Source: Acidobacteria subdivision 2 bacterium RH1 MAG20
GTDB lineage: Bacteria; Acidobacteriota; Terriglobia; Terriglobales; Acidobacteriaceae
Length of the DNA stretch: 64,000 nucleotides
Reading direction: 5' to 3'
Assembly (NCBI GenBank): GCA_002197545.1
Contig: NFUO01000066.1
Location: 68,230-132,229, forward strand
Below, piece after piece: positions 8,626-17,535 of this stretch. A model generated the notes under the pieces. It was given only the letters and a program-made list of their open reading frames with translations. It made no database searches and had not been told where the DNA came from. Position 1 is the first letter of the stretch; each line of letters begins with the position of its first letter. A program made the translations under genes and the position numbers.

Positions 8626-10140
8626 ATGTCGAATTCGAACGAACAGAATGCCTCTGTCTCCATCACCGCGATGCAGAGCGATCTTCCAAGCGGAGCTACG
8701 CGGCGAGACTTTTTACAGGGATCGCTCGCCGTCGCCGGTACGGTACTCGCCTCCTCGGTCGGCGCTCCCGTTGCGTCGGCAGAGACAAAGCCGAAGCGCC
8801 CAAACCTCGTGTTCTTCTTTGGCGAAGGCCAGCGTGCCGATGCGCTTTCTATCGCGGGCAATCCAATTCTGAAGACGCCCAATCATGACCGCATCGGCCG
8901 CGAAGGCATGCGCTTTCGCAATGCCTTCTGCACGAATGCGCTCTGTGCGCCGGCACGTGCCGTGGCGCTCACGGGCATGTACTCCAACTCCACTGGAGCA
9001 CTATCCAACGAACACATGAAAATTCCCTTGCCCTCCGACATTCCCCTCTTCACCGACCTTCTCCACGAGGCCGGCTACGAGGTGGCCATCCTGGGGAAAG
9101 TACACATTCGTAATGGCGTTGAGGAGCGTTATTGGGACTATTACTTCGGCCATAACGACCCAAGCAACAACTACGCTAATCCCTTCTTCAAAGAAGGACG
9201 AAAGGGCAAAGTAGGGCCCCAGAAGCAATATCACAACGTGTATCCAGACGACCTTACCGTAGATCGCGCGCTGGCATGGCTGGAGGAAGATCGCGGCGAT
9301 AAGCCCTTTTGCCTGCTGGTATGGTTTGTCGCGCCGCACGAACCGTTCTTCCGTCCGCGACGTCATCTCGACCTGTATCGCGAGACCGTGATTCCGAAGC
9401 CTGCAACCTTCGATGATGACCTGAAGGGTTATCCAGGAAAGCCGAAGAGCTTTGCGGATGCTGAGAACAAGATCGGCACAACGCCCTCGCATCCTGCCTG
9501 CGGATCGCTGGAAGGAGTAGCGAAGGACTACTATGCCGGATTGGTAGCGGTGGATGAAAATATCGGTCGTGTCCTCAGCTATCTTGAAAAGAAAAATATT
9601 CTTGACGACACCGCCATCGTCCAGGGATCCGATCATGGATTCTTCCTTGGCGAATGGCGGCTCTTCGACAAGCGATTGATGCATGAACCGTCTATTCGAG
9701 TGCCCTTGATGGTGCGTTATCCAAAGCGCATTCCTGCAGGGACCGTCCGTGATGAGATGATTCTCGACACCGATCTCGCGCCAACCTTTCTTGACCTTGC
9801 AGGTGTGCCGGTCCCCGTGCACATGCAGGGAAAGAGCGTCCTTCCTCTGGCGAAGGCGCCCGACCCATCGTTCCGTAAGGAGTGGTACTACGAGTACTTC
9901 GAGTGGCCGAACCCGGAAGGGGTGCGCCCTTGCCGCGGCATTCGAACCGAGCAATACAAGCTGATCCACTACGTCATGGAGCCGCAAGAGTTCGAGATCT
10001 ACGACCTGCGCGCTGATCCAAAGGAAACGCAGAACCTTTATGGCAGACCGGAGTATGCGTCACTCCAGAAGCACCTTCTGGAACGCCTTGAAGCTCTCCG
10101 CGCAACCATTCCCGTACGGCAAGATCCTGCTAACGCATAA
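8626..10140 (+). CDS. Tat-exported type I sulfatase
   Basis: A 504-residue arylsulfatase-like protein with a Tat signal (ATRRDFLQGSLAVAGTVLASS). The CxPxR sulfatase motif is CAPAR at 107-111, so Cys107 should be converted to formylglycine by an FGE-type enzyme not seen in this window. The metal-site SDHG is at 335-338 and RLFDKRLMHEPSIRVPL supplies the conserved Lys/His further on. The usual N-terminal metal pair (DD in ADDQ) is here Glu67-Gly68 in FGEGQRADAL, a substitution of a normal Ca2+ ligand. The gene is 63 bp after the dehydratase. It probably removes sulfate esters from the glycan attacked by the lyase. The short intergene just upstream has a TATACA box but no clear -35 element. Confidence 0.9.
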   Translation: MSNSNEQNASVSITAMQSDLPSGATRRDFLQGSLAVAGTVLASSVGAPVASAETKPKRPNLVFFFGEGQRADALSIAGNPILKTPNHDRIGREGMRFRNAFCTNALCAPARAVALTGMYSNSTGALSNEHMKIPLPSDIPLFTDLLHEAGYEVAILGKVHIRNGVEERYWDYYFGHNDPSNNYANPFFKEGRKGKVGPQKQYHNVYPDDLTVDRALAWLEEDRGDKPFCLLVWFVAPHEPFFRPRRHLDLYRETVIPKPATFDDDLKGYPGKPKSFADAENKIGTTPSHPACGSLEGVAKDYYAGLVAVDENIGRVLSYLEKKNILDDTAIVQGSDHGFFLGEWRLFDKRLMHEPSIRVPLMVRYPKRIPAGTVRDEMILDTDLAPTFLDLAGVPVPVHMQGKSVLPLAKAPDPSFRKEWYYEYFEWPNPEGVRPCRGIRTEQYKLIHYVMEPQEFEIYDLRADPKETQNLYGRPEYASLQKHLLERLEALRATIPVRQDPANA

Positions 10141-10244
10141 GTTTTTCTTTGCGCGCTGGATATTCATTCTTTTGGGAATGCGGTTTAAGATCATAGAGAT
10201 TGCCTATCGAGTAAGGCGAATAGCAGCTATGGCCGCAAGCCTAA

Positions 10245-13200
10245 TTAGAGTTTGGGTGGTTGCATTGCACCGTCGCCGACTATTCTCACGGTCACAATCT
10301 GATGAGGCTGGATAGTAAACGCAAAGCCTTTGGTCCCAACCAAAGATAAGGGCTTCTGATTTCTCTCGACGGCGTCGGTCTGCCATGCTTGTTTCATCTC
10401 CAGTAACGGCATTTGTACGGAGACTGTCCGCGCCACTCCGCCAAGATCGAGAAAGCGGAGAATGGTGCCTTGCCCATCCTCGGCTGACTTCCACGTATCG
10501 AGTAACAGGTTTGTGTCCTGCACATCGAGGAAGCTGTCCTGCTTCCCGTCCAGCGGGCGCGGCAGGTTTAGCGCCTTGTCCTGCGATGTGATGTCATCTT
10601 GCTCGAACGGGGTCATCTCCTCCCAGCCCATGCGACTCAACTCTGCAGCTTGAGTAGACGACGCACTGGTAATGACATAGCGGAAGCGGAAGTGTCCACC
10701 CTGTCCGGCGCGATAATTGGTGTGCCAGTAGTTATTCATCGCGTAGGAGAAGATAGTTCCCGGGCGCTTGCCGAATTGCGTTGGCCATGCTCCACGATTG
10801 ATATCGCCCAGCGTGGCCAGAGGTGCATCCAACGGTATGACCGTTGCCGATACTCCATCCTGTTGTACCGATATCCAGTGCTGCACGGAGAACCATTCGT
10901 GCCCCGCTCCGGGGTACATATTTTTTGCAGGATCGACAACACCGGCTTGGATTTCATATTGAAACTGCGGTTGCTTCATGGCAAAAGGGAATGCAAAGTA
11001 GACGGCTTCCTTCGAGTCCACTTCTTTCTTGTCTACATCCTCGATGAACTCGATTTTCTTTTCCTTATCGAAGAGCCGGATCTCAGTTGCGATTGCAGGC
11101 GTATTCGTATCGGAGCTCTCCATGCGAGCAACCCAGCCATAAGGCGTGCGTGTTACGGAAACTAAATGGCCATCGTGCGATGGATGAATCTCCAGCGTTG
11201 GCTTGGGCGATACCATGCGGTATTGCAAGACGCTGTTAGGCCCCTTATCGCCGCCAGTCACATAGAGATATTGTCCGAAACGATAAGAGCTCTGCTGGTT
11301 CACTAGTTCATGCTGCAACTGTTTATCGTAGATGCTGCGCACCGCGCCGGTTGCAGCATCCAGTTGCACGCGATAGTAAGGACTTTCGAGCGTCGCAGTG
11401 TGGAGGAGAGTTTCAGGGACAGGTAATATATCCGTATGCCGCAACTGGAACACTTTATACCCGACAGCAGGAACGTTCTGCGCGACAAATTGCACATGAC
11501 GAAAGTTGGGGCCATCCTGAAGCAGTTCAACTGGAACCGCTGTGCTACTCGAAACGTCTACGATCTCATCACCTTTGTTCAGATCGAACGACACCAGCCC
11601 GCTGCGTCTCCAGTTCAGAGTGTTGAAGACGATCAGGTTGCCGCTACCGGCGGAGATCGAATCAGCCAGGCTGGCCATGCTGTTACGAGTCAAAGAATCA
11701 ACGAGCGCCTCCGCCTTTTCGGCATGTGCATCCTTGACCGCAAGCTGTCTCACCGCTTCTGTGCTGGTGGGATCGGAGACGCTGTTGCCCGAGGTCCATG
11801 TATGCTCGTCCATCAACACCATGCTGGCCCACATCTGATCGAGAGCGGTCTTGTCCGCTGCCAGCCGCGGATTGACCAGTGAGGCCAGTGTAGCCAGCTT
11901 CTCTGCCGATGGCCCGCGACCCTCATTGTTTCGTTCCATCGCTGCATAGAATGCATCGGAACCTATGCCGTCTTCCCAATAAGGGCCGCCATCGCCGCTT
12001 ACTGTCGGAATGTTGTCGCCAAACTGTTGCGCGATATTTTCGAGCGCGCCGTGAAATCCCGAGTACTGCAATCGCGGATACGCATACACGCTGTTCCATT
12101 GCTGCGCCAGCTCCGCTTGTTGTGGAAAGAGATCAGTATTTTCTACCTGCGTTCCGAAAATAATTGCAGCATTTGCGTGGTAATTGGCGTGCTGGTACAT
12201 CTGTAGAAATAAGGGAAGCGTGTCGTGCCCTGCCGGAACCAGAGGTGGCAGGCCAAATAAAAGTTGCATCTGCATGTAATGGCGGGAGTACCAGAGCAGG
12301 ACCTTCTGACCATCCGGACCTTCCCACCACATCGGAGAATTTTCATTCAGACGTCCCTGCAGCAGCACCGGAGCGCGGTCGTTATTGCTTCCTGCGAAAA
12401 TGTACTTGATCCCTGCGGACGCCAGAATCGAAGCATAGGACCAGGAGTACGAAGGGACATCTGTGATATTGGCGTAGTTAAGTGGAGTTTTGTGCTCTCG
12501 GCTGAAGTTGGCGCTGGCGTACAGCGATCGGATCAGCGTCTCCGCCGTTGGAAAGCCGGTGAGTAGATTGGCATATTGCGCGGGAACAAATAGCTGTTGC
12601 TTCTGAATGGCAGCAATTGCGCGTTGTTGTTCTGCCGGCGTGCGTGTCTTCAGAAACTGCTCCAGGTTCCATTCTCCGTCGATGCTGAAGCGGAAGTCGG
12701 GATGCTGCGCCGTCAGATCCATCGCCTCGTCGATGATTCGGCTTTGAATGGCAGCTACCTTGGCCTGGTAATCCGTGTAGCCCACATCGAGATGAACATG
12801 GGGAACAAGAAATAGAGTCCATTTCTTTTGTGGAGTAATCGTGCGTGCCTCATGCTGAACTTTTCCATTTACGTCCCAGATGAACTGGGCTTGAGTTTGT
12901 GCGGGGAATTCGGGCACAGCAAATTCGACTTTTTCTTCTCCAAAATCCTGATGCCGTTGAAAGGCTTGCTGATAATGTTTGCCAGCTATGACGAGGTCGG
13001 CGTAGCTATCTGGTTTTGGCAGCTCGCCATAACGGATAAGTAGCTCGACAATCTCGTCGAGCTCGCCGTGCTGCTGCCGGTAGAAGATGGTGGGAAGTAT
13101 TTGCGCTGAGGACGTTTGAGGATGAAAGTCTGCTGGACCGTCGTCGAGTTCAATTGCGTCATAGGTCAAGCTTGCGTTGGGCACGAATTGATTGGATTCC

Positions 13201-13733
13201 TCGACCACCTGGAGTGTAATCGTGTTGCTACCCTGATGCAGATAGCTGCCGGGAAAATCGAACACTACATCTGCGTGAGAATACACAGGATCGAAAGCGG
13301 CAATTCCGTCGCCCATGTTCGAATCAAGTTCTGGCTGAAGATAAAACCTGCCAGACTTTCCATTGATATTGACCTGCAGAGCAGGCAAGCTTGCCGTTTC
13401 AATCAGCAAAGAAACATGGAAACGATAGGCGGACGCGGGAGCGTGGTCCAGAGAAAAATTGATCGACCGCGGAGCAGCAGCTATATTCGTTGCGTGTTCG
13501 GTCGAAGCTGAAACGGACACGGCTGGTTGTGTCGCATACCAATCTTTCGCGGGATCACTTTGTCCGGCGACGAAGACAGTTGGCTGCCTGGGTGTTCCTC
13601 CGGCGAACTCCACGGACGATCGATCAAAGACTCCGATTTGAAAGACCGGACTGCGGTGGGCAATCGTTTGAGCATGTATCGGCAGAACAAATCCCGCGAC
13701 AACAACAGATACAAAATTCAAGATAAGCTTCAC
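10245..13733 (-). CDS. Exported GH38 alpha-mannosidase-like glycosidase with N-terminal beta-sandwich domain
   Basis: A 1162-residue protein when started at the GTG at 13733, which has AAGGA 7 bp upstream and leads straight into a signal peptide (VKLILNFVSVVVAGFVLPIHAQ). An in-frame ATG at 13871 would add 46 residues ahead of the signal and is unlikely. Residues about 25-200 resemble the C-terminal carbohydrate-binding domain of rhamnogalacturonan lyases (PL4 domain III). The GH38-type barrel begins near 308 with the zinc motif H312-V-H314-L-D316, followed by ITDVPSYSWS, probably bearing the catalytic Asp. A long beta-rich C-terminus follows. It converges with the sulfatase gene. It should remove alpha-linked mannose or a related sugar in the periplasm; the substrate is uncertain because this subfamily is diverse. 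Confidence 0.85.
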   Translation of the reverse strand: MKLILNFVSVVVAGFVLPIHAQTIAHRSPVFQIGVFDRSSVEFAGGTPRQPTVFVAGQSDPAKDWYATQPAVSVSASTEHATNIAAAPRSINFSLDHAPASAYRFHVSLLIETASLPALQVNINGKSGRFYLQPELDSNMGDGIAAFDPVYSHADVVFDFPGSYLHQGSNTITLQVVEESNQFVPNASLTYDAIELDDGPADFHPQTSSAQILPTIFYRQQHGELDEIVELLIRYGELPKPDSYADLVIAGKHYQQAFQRHQDFGEEKVEFAVPEFPAQTQAQFIWDVNGKVQHEARTITPQKKWTLFLVPHVHLDVGYTDYQAKVAAIQSRIIDEAMDLTAQHPDFRFSIDGEWNLEQFLKTRTPAEQQRAIAAIQKQQLFVPAQYANLLTGFPTAETLIRSLYASANFSREHKTPLNYANITDVPSYSWSYASILASAGIKYIFAGSNNDRAPVLLQGRLNENSPMWWEGPDGQKVLLWYSRHYMQMQLLFGLPPLVPAGHDTLPLFLQMYQHANYHANAAIIFGTQVENTDLFPQQAELAQQWNSVYAYPRLQYSGFHGALENIAQQFGDNIPTVSGDGGPYWEDGIGSDAFYAAMERNNEGRGPSAEKLATLASLVNPRLAADKTALDQMWASMVLMDEHTWTSGNSVSDPTSTEAVRQLAVKDAHAEKAEALVDSLTRNSMASLADSISAGSGNLIVFNTLNWRRSGLVSFDLNKGDEIVDVSSSTAVPVELLQDGPNFRHVQFVAQNVPAVGYKVFQLRHTDILPVPETLLHTATLESPYYRVQLDAATGAVRSIYDKQLQHELVNQQSSYRFGQYLYVTGGDKGPNSVLQYRMVSPKPTLEIHPSHDGHLVSVTRTPYGWVARMESSDTNTPAIATEIRLFDKEKKIEFIEDVDKKEVDSKEAVYFAFPFAMKQPQFQYEIQAGVVDPAKNMYPGAGHEWFSVQHWISVQQDGVSATVIPLDAPLATLGDINRGAWPTQFGKRPGTIFSYAMNNYWHTNYRAGQGGHFRFRYVITSASSTQAAELSRMGWEEMTPFEQDDITSQDKALNLPRPLDGKQDSFLDVQDTNLLLDTWKSAEDGQGTILRFLDLGGVARTVSVQMPLLEMKQAWQTDAVERNQKPLSLVGTKGFAFTIQPHQIVTVRIVGDGAMQPPKL

Positions 13734-13913
13734 AAAAGTTTCCTTCGGGAAGATTTCGTGATTCCGCAAGATAGAATCGCTCACGAAGCATATCAGTTTA
13801 TCGCTCGTTTGTAGCGTATGGGCTTGATTTATAGGAGCTATTCGTGCGACAGCTCTACATGAGGCAGTCATTGGCGCTGGTCTGTACAGAGGTAAATATT
13901 TTTGGATATTGCG

Positions 13914-14855
13914 CTAGGGATATTTGATTCCTGTAAGGTTTTCGCAGGTCTTCCATAGGCGTGCGGCGGCGGCCATGTCTTGGGCTTGCGGCGCTATTTT
14001 TGCGAGGCCGATCTCATCGCCGCACATTTCCTGGAAGCCTTGCGGGCCATAGTAGTCGCCGCCCGCTGCTTCAGAGATGGTTGAAGCGTACAGCGTGGGA
14101 AGGGCGCCCTCTGTGTCTGTGTTCAGGAATGCGCCGATGAGATGTCCAAGAACTTTGCGGGCGGCAGTTTCGATGGCGGAGTGCTGCCATGTCTGGAAGA
14201 GGTTGGTTTTCGCTACGCCCGGATGGGCGGCAATGCTTAGAATGTTTGCGTCGACGGCGCGAAGACGGCGGTCAAGCTCCAGCGCGAGCATCAGGTTGGC
14301 CAGCTTGGATTGCTGATAGGACCTCATGGGAGAGTAGTTCTGTTTGTACTGCAGGTCATCGAAGTTCAAACGTCCGCGTTTGTGAGCGATGGATGCAATG
14401 GTGACGATGCGGGGCGATTCAGACGATTCGGCGGCAGCCTGCTGAAGTGCTGGAAGGAGGAGGCCAGTGAGGGCGAAGTGGCCGAGGACGTTGGTGCCGA
14501 ACTGAAGCTCGAAGCCGTCGGCTGTCTGCTGACGTTTCGGCGGGGCCATCACTCCGGCGTTGTTGATGAGGACATGCAGCGGTTTTTCAAGCTGACGTTC
14601 GGCGAATTCACGCACTGAGGCGAAGGATGCAAGATCGAGAATGGCTAGTTCGGTGCTGGTCCCGGGGGCCTCGGTAGCGAGGCGGGCGAGAGCGGCTTCG
14701 CCCCTGCGGCGATCGCGGCAGGCAAAGATGATGTGAGCGCCTTTGCGGGCGAGAGTGAAGGCTGCATGGTACCCGATGCCGCTGTTCGCGCCGGTAATGA
14801 GGATGCGCTTGCCCGTTTGCGAGGGGATGTCCGCCAATGTCCAGGTATGACCCAT
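13914..14855 (-). CDS. Short-chain dehydrogenase/reductase (retinol-dehydrogenase-like)
   Basis: A 313-residue classical SDR. TGANSGIG at 21-28 binds the dinucleotide, NNAG is at 98-101, and the catalytic Ser near 155 and Y180-x3-K184 (YQQSK) are all present. It is slightly longer than the 250-residue norm, as in the retinol-dehydrogenase/WW-oxidoreductase-like group, whose bacterial members have broad or unknown substrates. I start at the ATG at 14855 because the N-terminus GHTWTLADIPSQTGKRILITG is typical of that group; an upstream in-frame TTG would only add a basic tail. No strong ribosome site is visible. It is divergent from the transporter gene at 14938. Confidence 0.88.
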   Translation of the reverse strand: MGHTWTLADIPSQTGKRILITGANSGIGYHAAFTLARKGAHIIFACRDRRRGEAALARLATEAPGTSTELAILDLASFASVREFAERQLEKPLHVLINNAGVMAPPKRQQTADGFELQFGTNVLGHFALTGLLLPALQQAAAESSESPRIVTIASIAHKRGRLNFDDLQYKQNYSPMRSYQQSKLANLMLALELDRRLRAVDANILSIAAHPGVAKTNLFQTWQHSAIETAARKVLGHLIGAFLNTDTEGALPTLYASTISEAAGGDYYGPQGFQEMCGDEIGLAKIAPQAQDMAAAARLWKTCENLTGIKYP

Positions 14856-14937
14856 ATTGTGTTTGATGTTTGCTGGCCGCTTCAGACACAAGTTATTGCT
14901 TTACTTTTTTATAAAGGGTCTTTGTGGCATCATCAAC

Positions 14938-15822
14938 GTGCGCACGTTATCGGGTCTTGATATCGAACATCTAACGACATTGCCGGTGCTGTTGTTTACC
15001 TTGCTCGTATTTACCGGCTCCATTATGGCTGGATTACTTGGGGCTCTTACCGGTCTTGGCGGCGGTGTCGTGCTTGTTCCCCTGCTTACCGTGGTGTTCC
15101 ACGTCGATATTCGCTATGCGATTGGGGCTTCGCTGATTTCGGTGATGGCTACCTCTTCGGGGTCCGCGGCCGCTTATGTGCGAGAAGGTTTTTCGAGCGT
15201 CCGCATCGGAATGTTTCTGGAGATTGCAACCACGATAGGAGCCGTCTTTGGCGCATTTCTAGCTACGCGAATGCCGACTCGTGCGCTCGCGATTATCTTT
15301 GGCGTGGTTTTGCTCTATTCGGCATGGCTGTCGTGGCGCCAGAGCCGTTGCCAAGAGGAGGAAGGTGGCGGGAGCAGTCCGTGGTCGGATCGGTTGCGGC
15401 TTTCCGGGTCATATCCCGATGGCATGGGTGGGCAGCTCAGCTATAAGGTGGACCGGATCTCGGCTGGGCTTGCGACCATGTTTGGCGCGGGGACGCTTTC
15501 GGGGCTGCTGGGAATTGGCTCAGGCGCGGTGAAGGTGCTGGCCATGGACCAGATCATGCGTATCCCTTTCAAGGTTTCGACCACGACGAGCAACTTCATG
15601 ATCGGGGTTACGGCGGCGGCAAGCGCGGGGATCTACCTGCATCGCGGCTACGTCGATCCGGGGCTGGCGTTTCCGGTAATGCTTGGGGTTCTGGCGGGAT
15701 CGCTGCTGGGTGCGCGATTGCTGGTTAGAGCGCGGGTCTCGTTGCTGCGCAGTATCTTCACCGTCGTGATTCTGGCGCTTGGCGTAGAGATGATTTTGAA
15801 CGGCTGGATGGGGAGGGTGTAA
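14938..15822 (+). CDS. TauE/SafE-family membrane transporter (sulfite/organic anion export)
   Basis: About 294 residues with eight hydrophobic segments in two repeats of about four. The first repeat contains GALTGLGGGVVLVPLL and the second AGTLSGLLGIGSGAVKV, the paired glycine-rich motifs of the TauE/SafE/YfcA family. A charged cytoplasmic loop (RQSRCQEEEGGG) separates the halves. Members export sulfite, sulfoacetate or related anions. The start is uncertain: a GTG at 14938 lies just ahead of the first membrane segment, and a TTG at 14857 is also in frame. Its stop codon abuts the ATG of the DUF1634 gene, so the two are an operon. Export of sulfite would fit a strain with a sulfatase nearby, but the link is only positional. 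Confidence 0.85.
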   Translation: MRTLSGLDIEHLTTLPVLLFTLLVFTGSIMAGLLGALTGLGGGVVLVPLLTVVFHVDIRYAIGASLISVMATSSGSAAAYVREGFSSVRIGMFLEIATTIGAVFGAFLATRMPTRALAIIFGVVLLYSAWLSWRQSRCQEEEGGGSSPWSDRLRLSGSYPDGMGGQLSYKVDRISAGLATMFGAGTLSGLLGIGSGAVKVLAMDQIMRIPFKVSTTTSNFMIGVTAAASAGIYLHRGYVDPGLAFPVMLGVLAGSLLGARLLVRARVSLLRSIFTVVILALGVEMILNGWMGRV

Positions 15823-16200
15823 ATGACACATAGCTTCGATGACCGTCGGATGGAGACTATCATGGGGCGACTGCTGCAGATCGGGGTTCTTCTTGCCTCG
15901 GCGGTGGTGCTCGTAGGAGGGTTTCTTTACGTCCGGGAGCACATTGGGGATGTGGTGAACTATCGGAGTTTTGCCAGCGAGCCCGCCAGTCTGCGCAGTG
16001 TCCGAGGCCTTTTTCGGCTATTGATGATGGGCGATCCGGCGGCGGTGATCCAGGTGGGAGTGCTGTTGCTGATCGCCACTCCGATTGCGCGGGTAGTGTT
16101 TGCCGTAGTGGGTTTTGCGTTGGAGCGAGATCGGTTCTATGTGGCGGTGAGCTTGGCGGTGCTGGCGGTTTTGATGGCCAGCCTGCTTTCTTCTGCCTGA
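15823..16200 (+). CDS. DUF1634 membrane protein, partner of the TauE/SafE gene
   Basis: A 125-residue protein with three predicted membrane helices (about 14-35, 70-92, 100-122). The block LLIATPIARVVFAVVGFALE followed by RDRFYV is the hallmark of DUF1634. This family is commonly encoded next to TauE/SafE permeases, and here it starts at the base after the permease stop, with no gap, indicating translational coupling. It is probably an accessory subunit or stabiliser of the permease; no biochemical role is established that I know of. An in-frame ATG at codon 10 is a possible alternative start. Confidence 0.85.
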   Translation: MTHSFDDRRMETIMGRLLQIGVLLASAVVLVGGFLYVREHIGDVVNYRSFASEPASLRSVRGLFRLLMMGDPAAVIQVGVLLLIATPIARVVFAVVGFALERDRFYVAVSLAVLAVLMASLLSSA

Positions 16201-16220
16201 GGTTTTTACGCCGTCGGATT

Positions 16221-17237
16221 TCAGTCGCCGATGGCGGAAGCGGCGAGAGCGGCTTCGATGCTGGCATTTACTTCGGCCTGGGCGAACTCGGCGGTTACAC
16301 GGATGCCATTCATGATCGCCTTTTCGTTGGAGGAGCCGTGGCCTACGATGCAGACTCCACGGACGCCAAGCAGAGGTGCTCCGCCGTATTCGGAGTAGTC
16401 GAGGCGCTTTTTGAACTCGCTGAAGGCCTTGCGGGAGAGAAGCGCGCCTACCTGGGAGGTGACGGTGGACTTGAGCGATTCGCGAAGTGAGGCGGTGACG
16501 AGTTTAGCGATGCCTTCGCTGGTCTTGAGGGCCACATTGCCGACGAAGCCATCGCATACAGCTACGTCATTATGACCATTGTAGAGGTCGCGGCCTTCGA
16601 CGTTGCCGATGAAGTTGATGCCGGGCACGGCGCGGAGGAGAGGGAGCGTGTCGCGAGTGAGCGAGTTTCCTTTGGAGTCTTCTTCGCCGATGGAGAGGAG
16701 ACCGACGCGGGGGTTGTGAATTTTGAGGACGTTCTGGGCGTACATATGGCCCATGACAGCGAATTGGACGAGATTATCTGGGTCACAGTCTACGTTGGCT
16801 CCGACATCGAGTAAAAGAGAGGGGGTTCCCTGGGTGGTAGGGAGGATGGTGGCGAGAGCTGGGCGGTCGACACCAGCCAACATGCCGAGCACCATCTTGG
16901 CGGTGGCCATGGCGGCGCCGGTATTTCCGGCGGTAAAGAAGCCGGCGGCGCGGCCTTCGCGGACCATCTTGAGGCCGACGCGCATGGAAGAGTCGCGCTT
17001 GGAGCGAACCGCCTGCGCGGCCTTGTCGTCCATGGTGATCCACTCGGAGGCGGGAACGATGAAGACGGGCAAGTGCTGGCCGCGGAGGTGCTGACGAAGG
17101 ATGGGACGGATGATGTTTTCGGGGCCGGTGAGGTGGACGCGGACGTCGTACTGACGCGCAGCGAGGATGGCCCCGCGAATCTCGGATTCGGGGGCCTTGT
17201 CAGAACCCATTGCGTCTACAACGATGTCGATCGGCAT
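16221..17237 (-). CDS. plsX: Phosphate acyltransferase PlsX
   Basis: A 338-residue protein of normal PlsX length, beginning [16 protein letters not shown], the conserved N-terminal signature. The central [24 protein letters not shown] and the [16 protein letters not shown] block near residue 220-245 are typical. PlsX makes acyl-phosphate from acyl-ACP for the first step of glycerophospholipid synthesis and sits at the inner face of the membrane. It follows rpmF by 36 bp, completing the widespread yceD-rpmF-plsX order. fabH, often next, is not present; instead a convergent DUF1634 gene ends 20 bp away. Confidence 0.97.
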   Translation of the reverse strand: MPIDIVVDAMGSDKAPESEIRGAILAARQYDVRVHLTGPENIIRPILRQHLRGQHLPVFIVPASEWITMDDKAAQAVRSKRDSSMRVGLKMVREGRAAGFFTAGNTGAAMATAKMVLGMLAGVDRPALATILPTTQGTPSLLLDVGANVDCDPDNLVQFAVMGHMYAQNVLKIHNPRVGLLSIGEEDSKGNSLTRDTLPLLRAVPGINFIGNVEGRDLYNGHNDVAVCDGFVGNVALKTSEGIAKLVTASLRESLKSTVTSQVGALLSRKAFSEFKKRLDYSEYGGAPLLGVRGVCIVGHGSSNEKAIMNGIRVTAEFAQAEVNASIEAALAASAIGD

Positions 17238-17273
17238 CAGCAGGGGACTTGGAGCTTCAGAATGTGGATGATG

Positions 17274-17459
17274 CTAGCTTGCTTCCTTGACCGCAAGGAC
17301 ATCGCGGCCCTTGTAGGTTCCGCACTTGCGGCAGACGCGGTGGGGCAGTTTGCGCTCATGGCAGTTGGGGCACTCGGAGAGGCCGGTGGGGGTAAGGAAG
17401 TCGTGGCTGCGGCGCTTGGCAGTCCGTTGCTTGGAGTGGCGCCGTTTTGGATTAGGCAT
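17274..17459 (-). CDS. rpmF: 50S ribosomal protein L32
   Basis: A 61-residue basic protein starting MPNPKRRHSKQRTAKRRSHD, diagnostic for bacterial L32. Cysteines C30, C33, C43 and C46 form a zinc ribbon, so this is the zinc-binding (C+) form. It lies between yceD and plsX on the same strand. The short C-terminal tail GTYKGRDVLAVKEAS is normal. Confidence 0.98.
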   Translation of the reverse strand: MPNPKRRHSKQRTAKRRSHDFLTPTGLSECPNCHERKLPHRVCRKCGTYKGRDVLAVKEAS

Positions 17460-17535
17460 TGCAGTGTCCCTTTCAGTGGGCCGCGGCAGTCAGGCGGAAA
17501 CGCAAATGACACGCTGACGACGAAGCAAAACTTTC

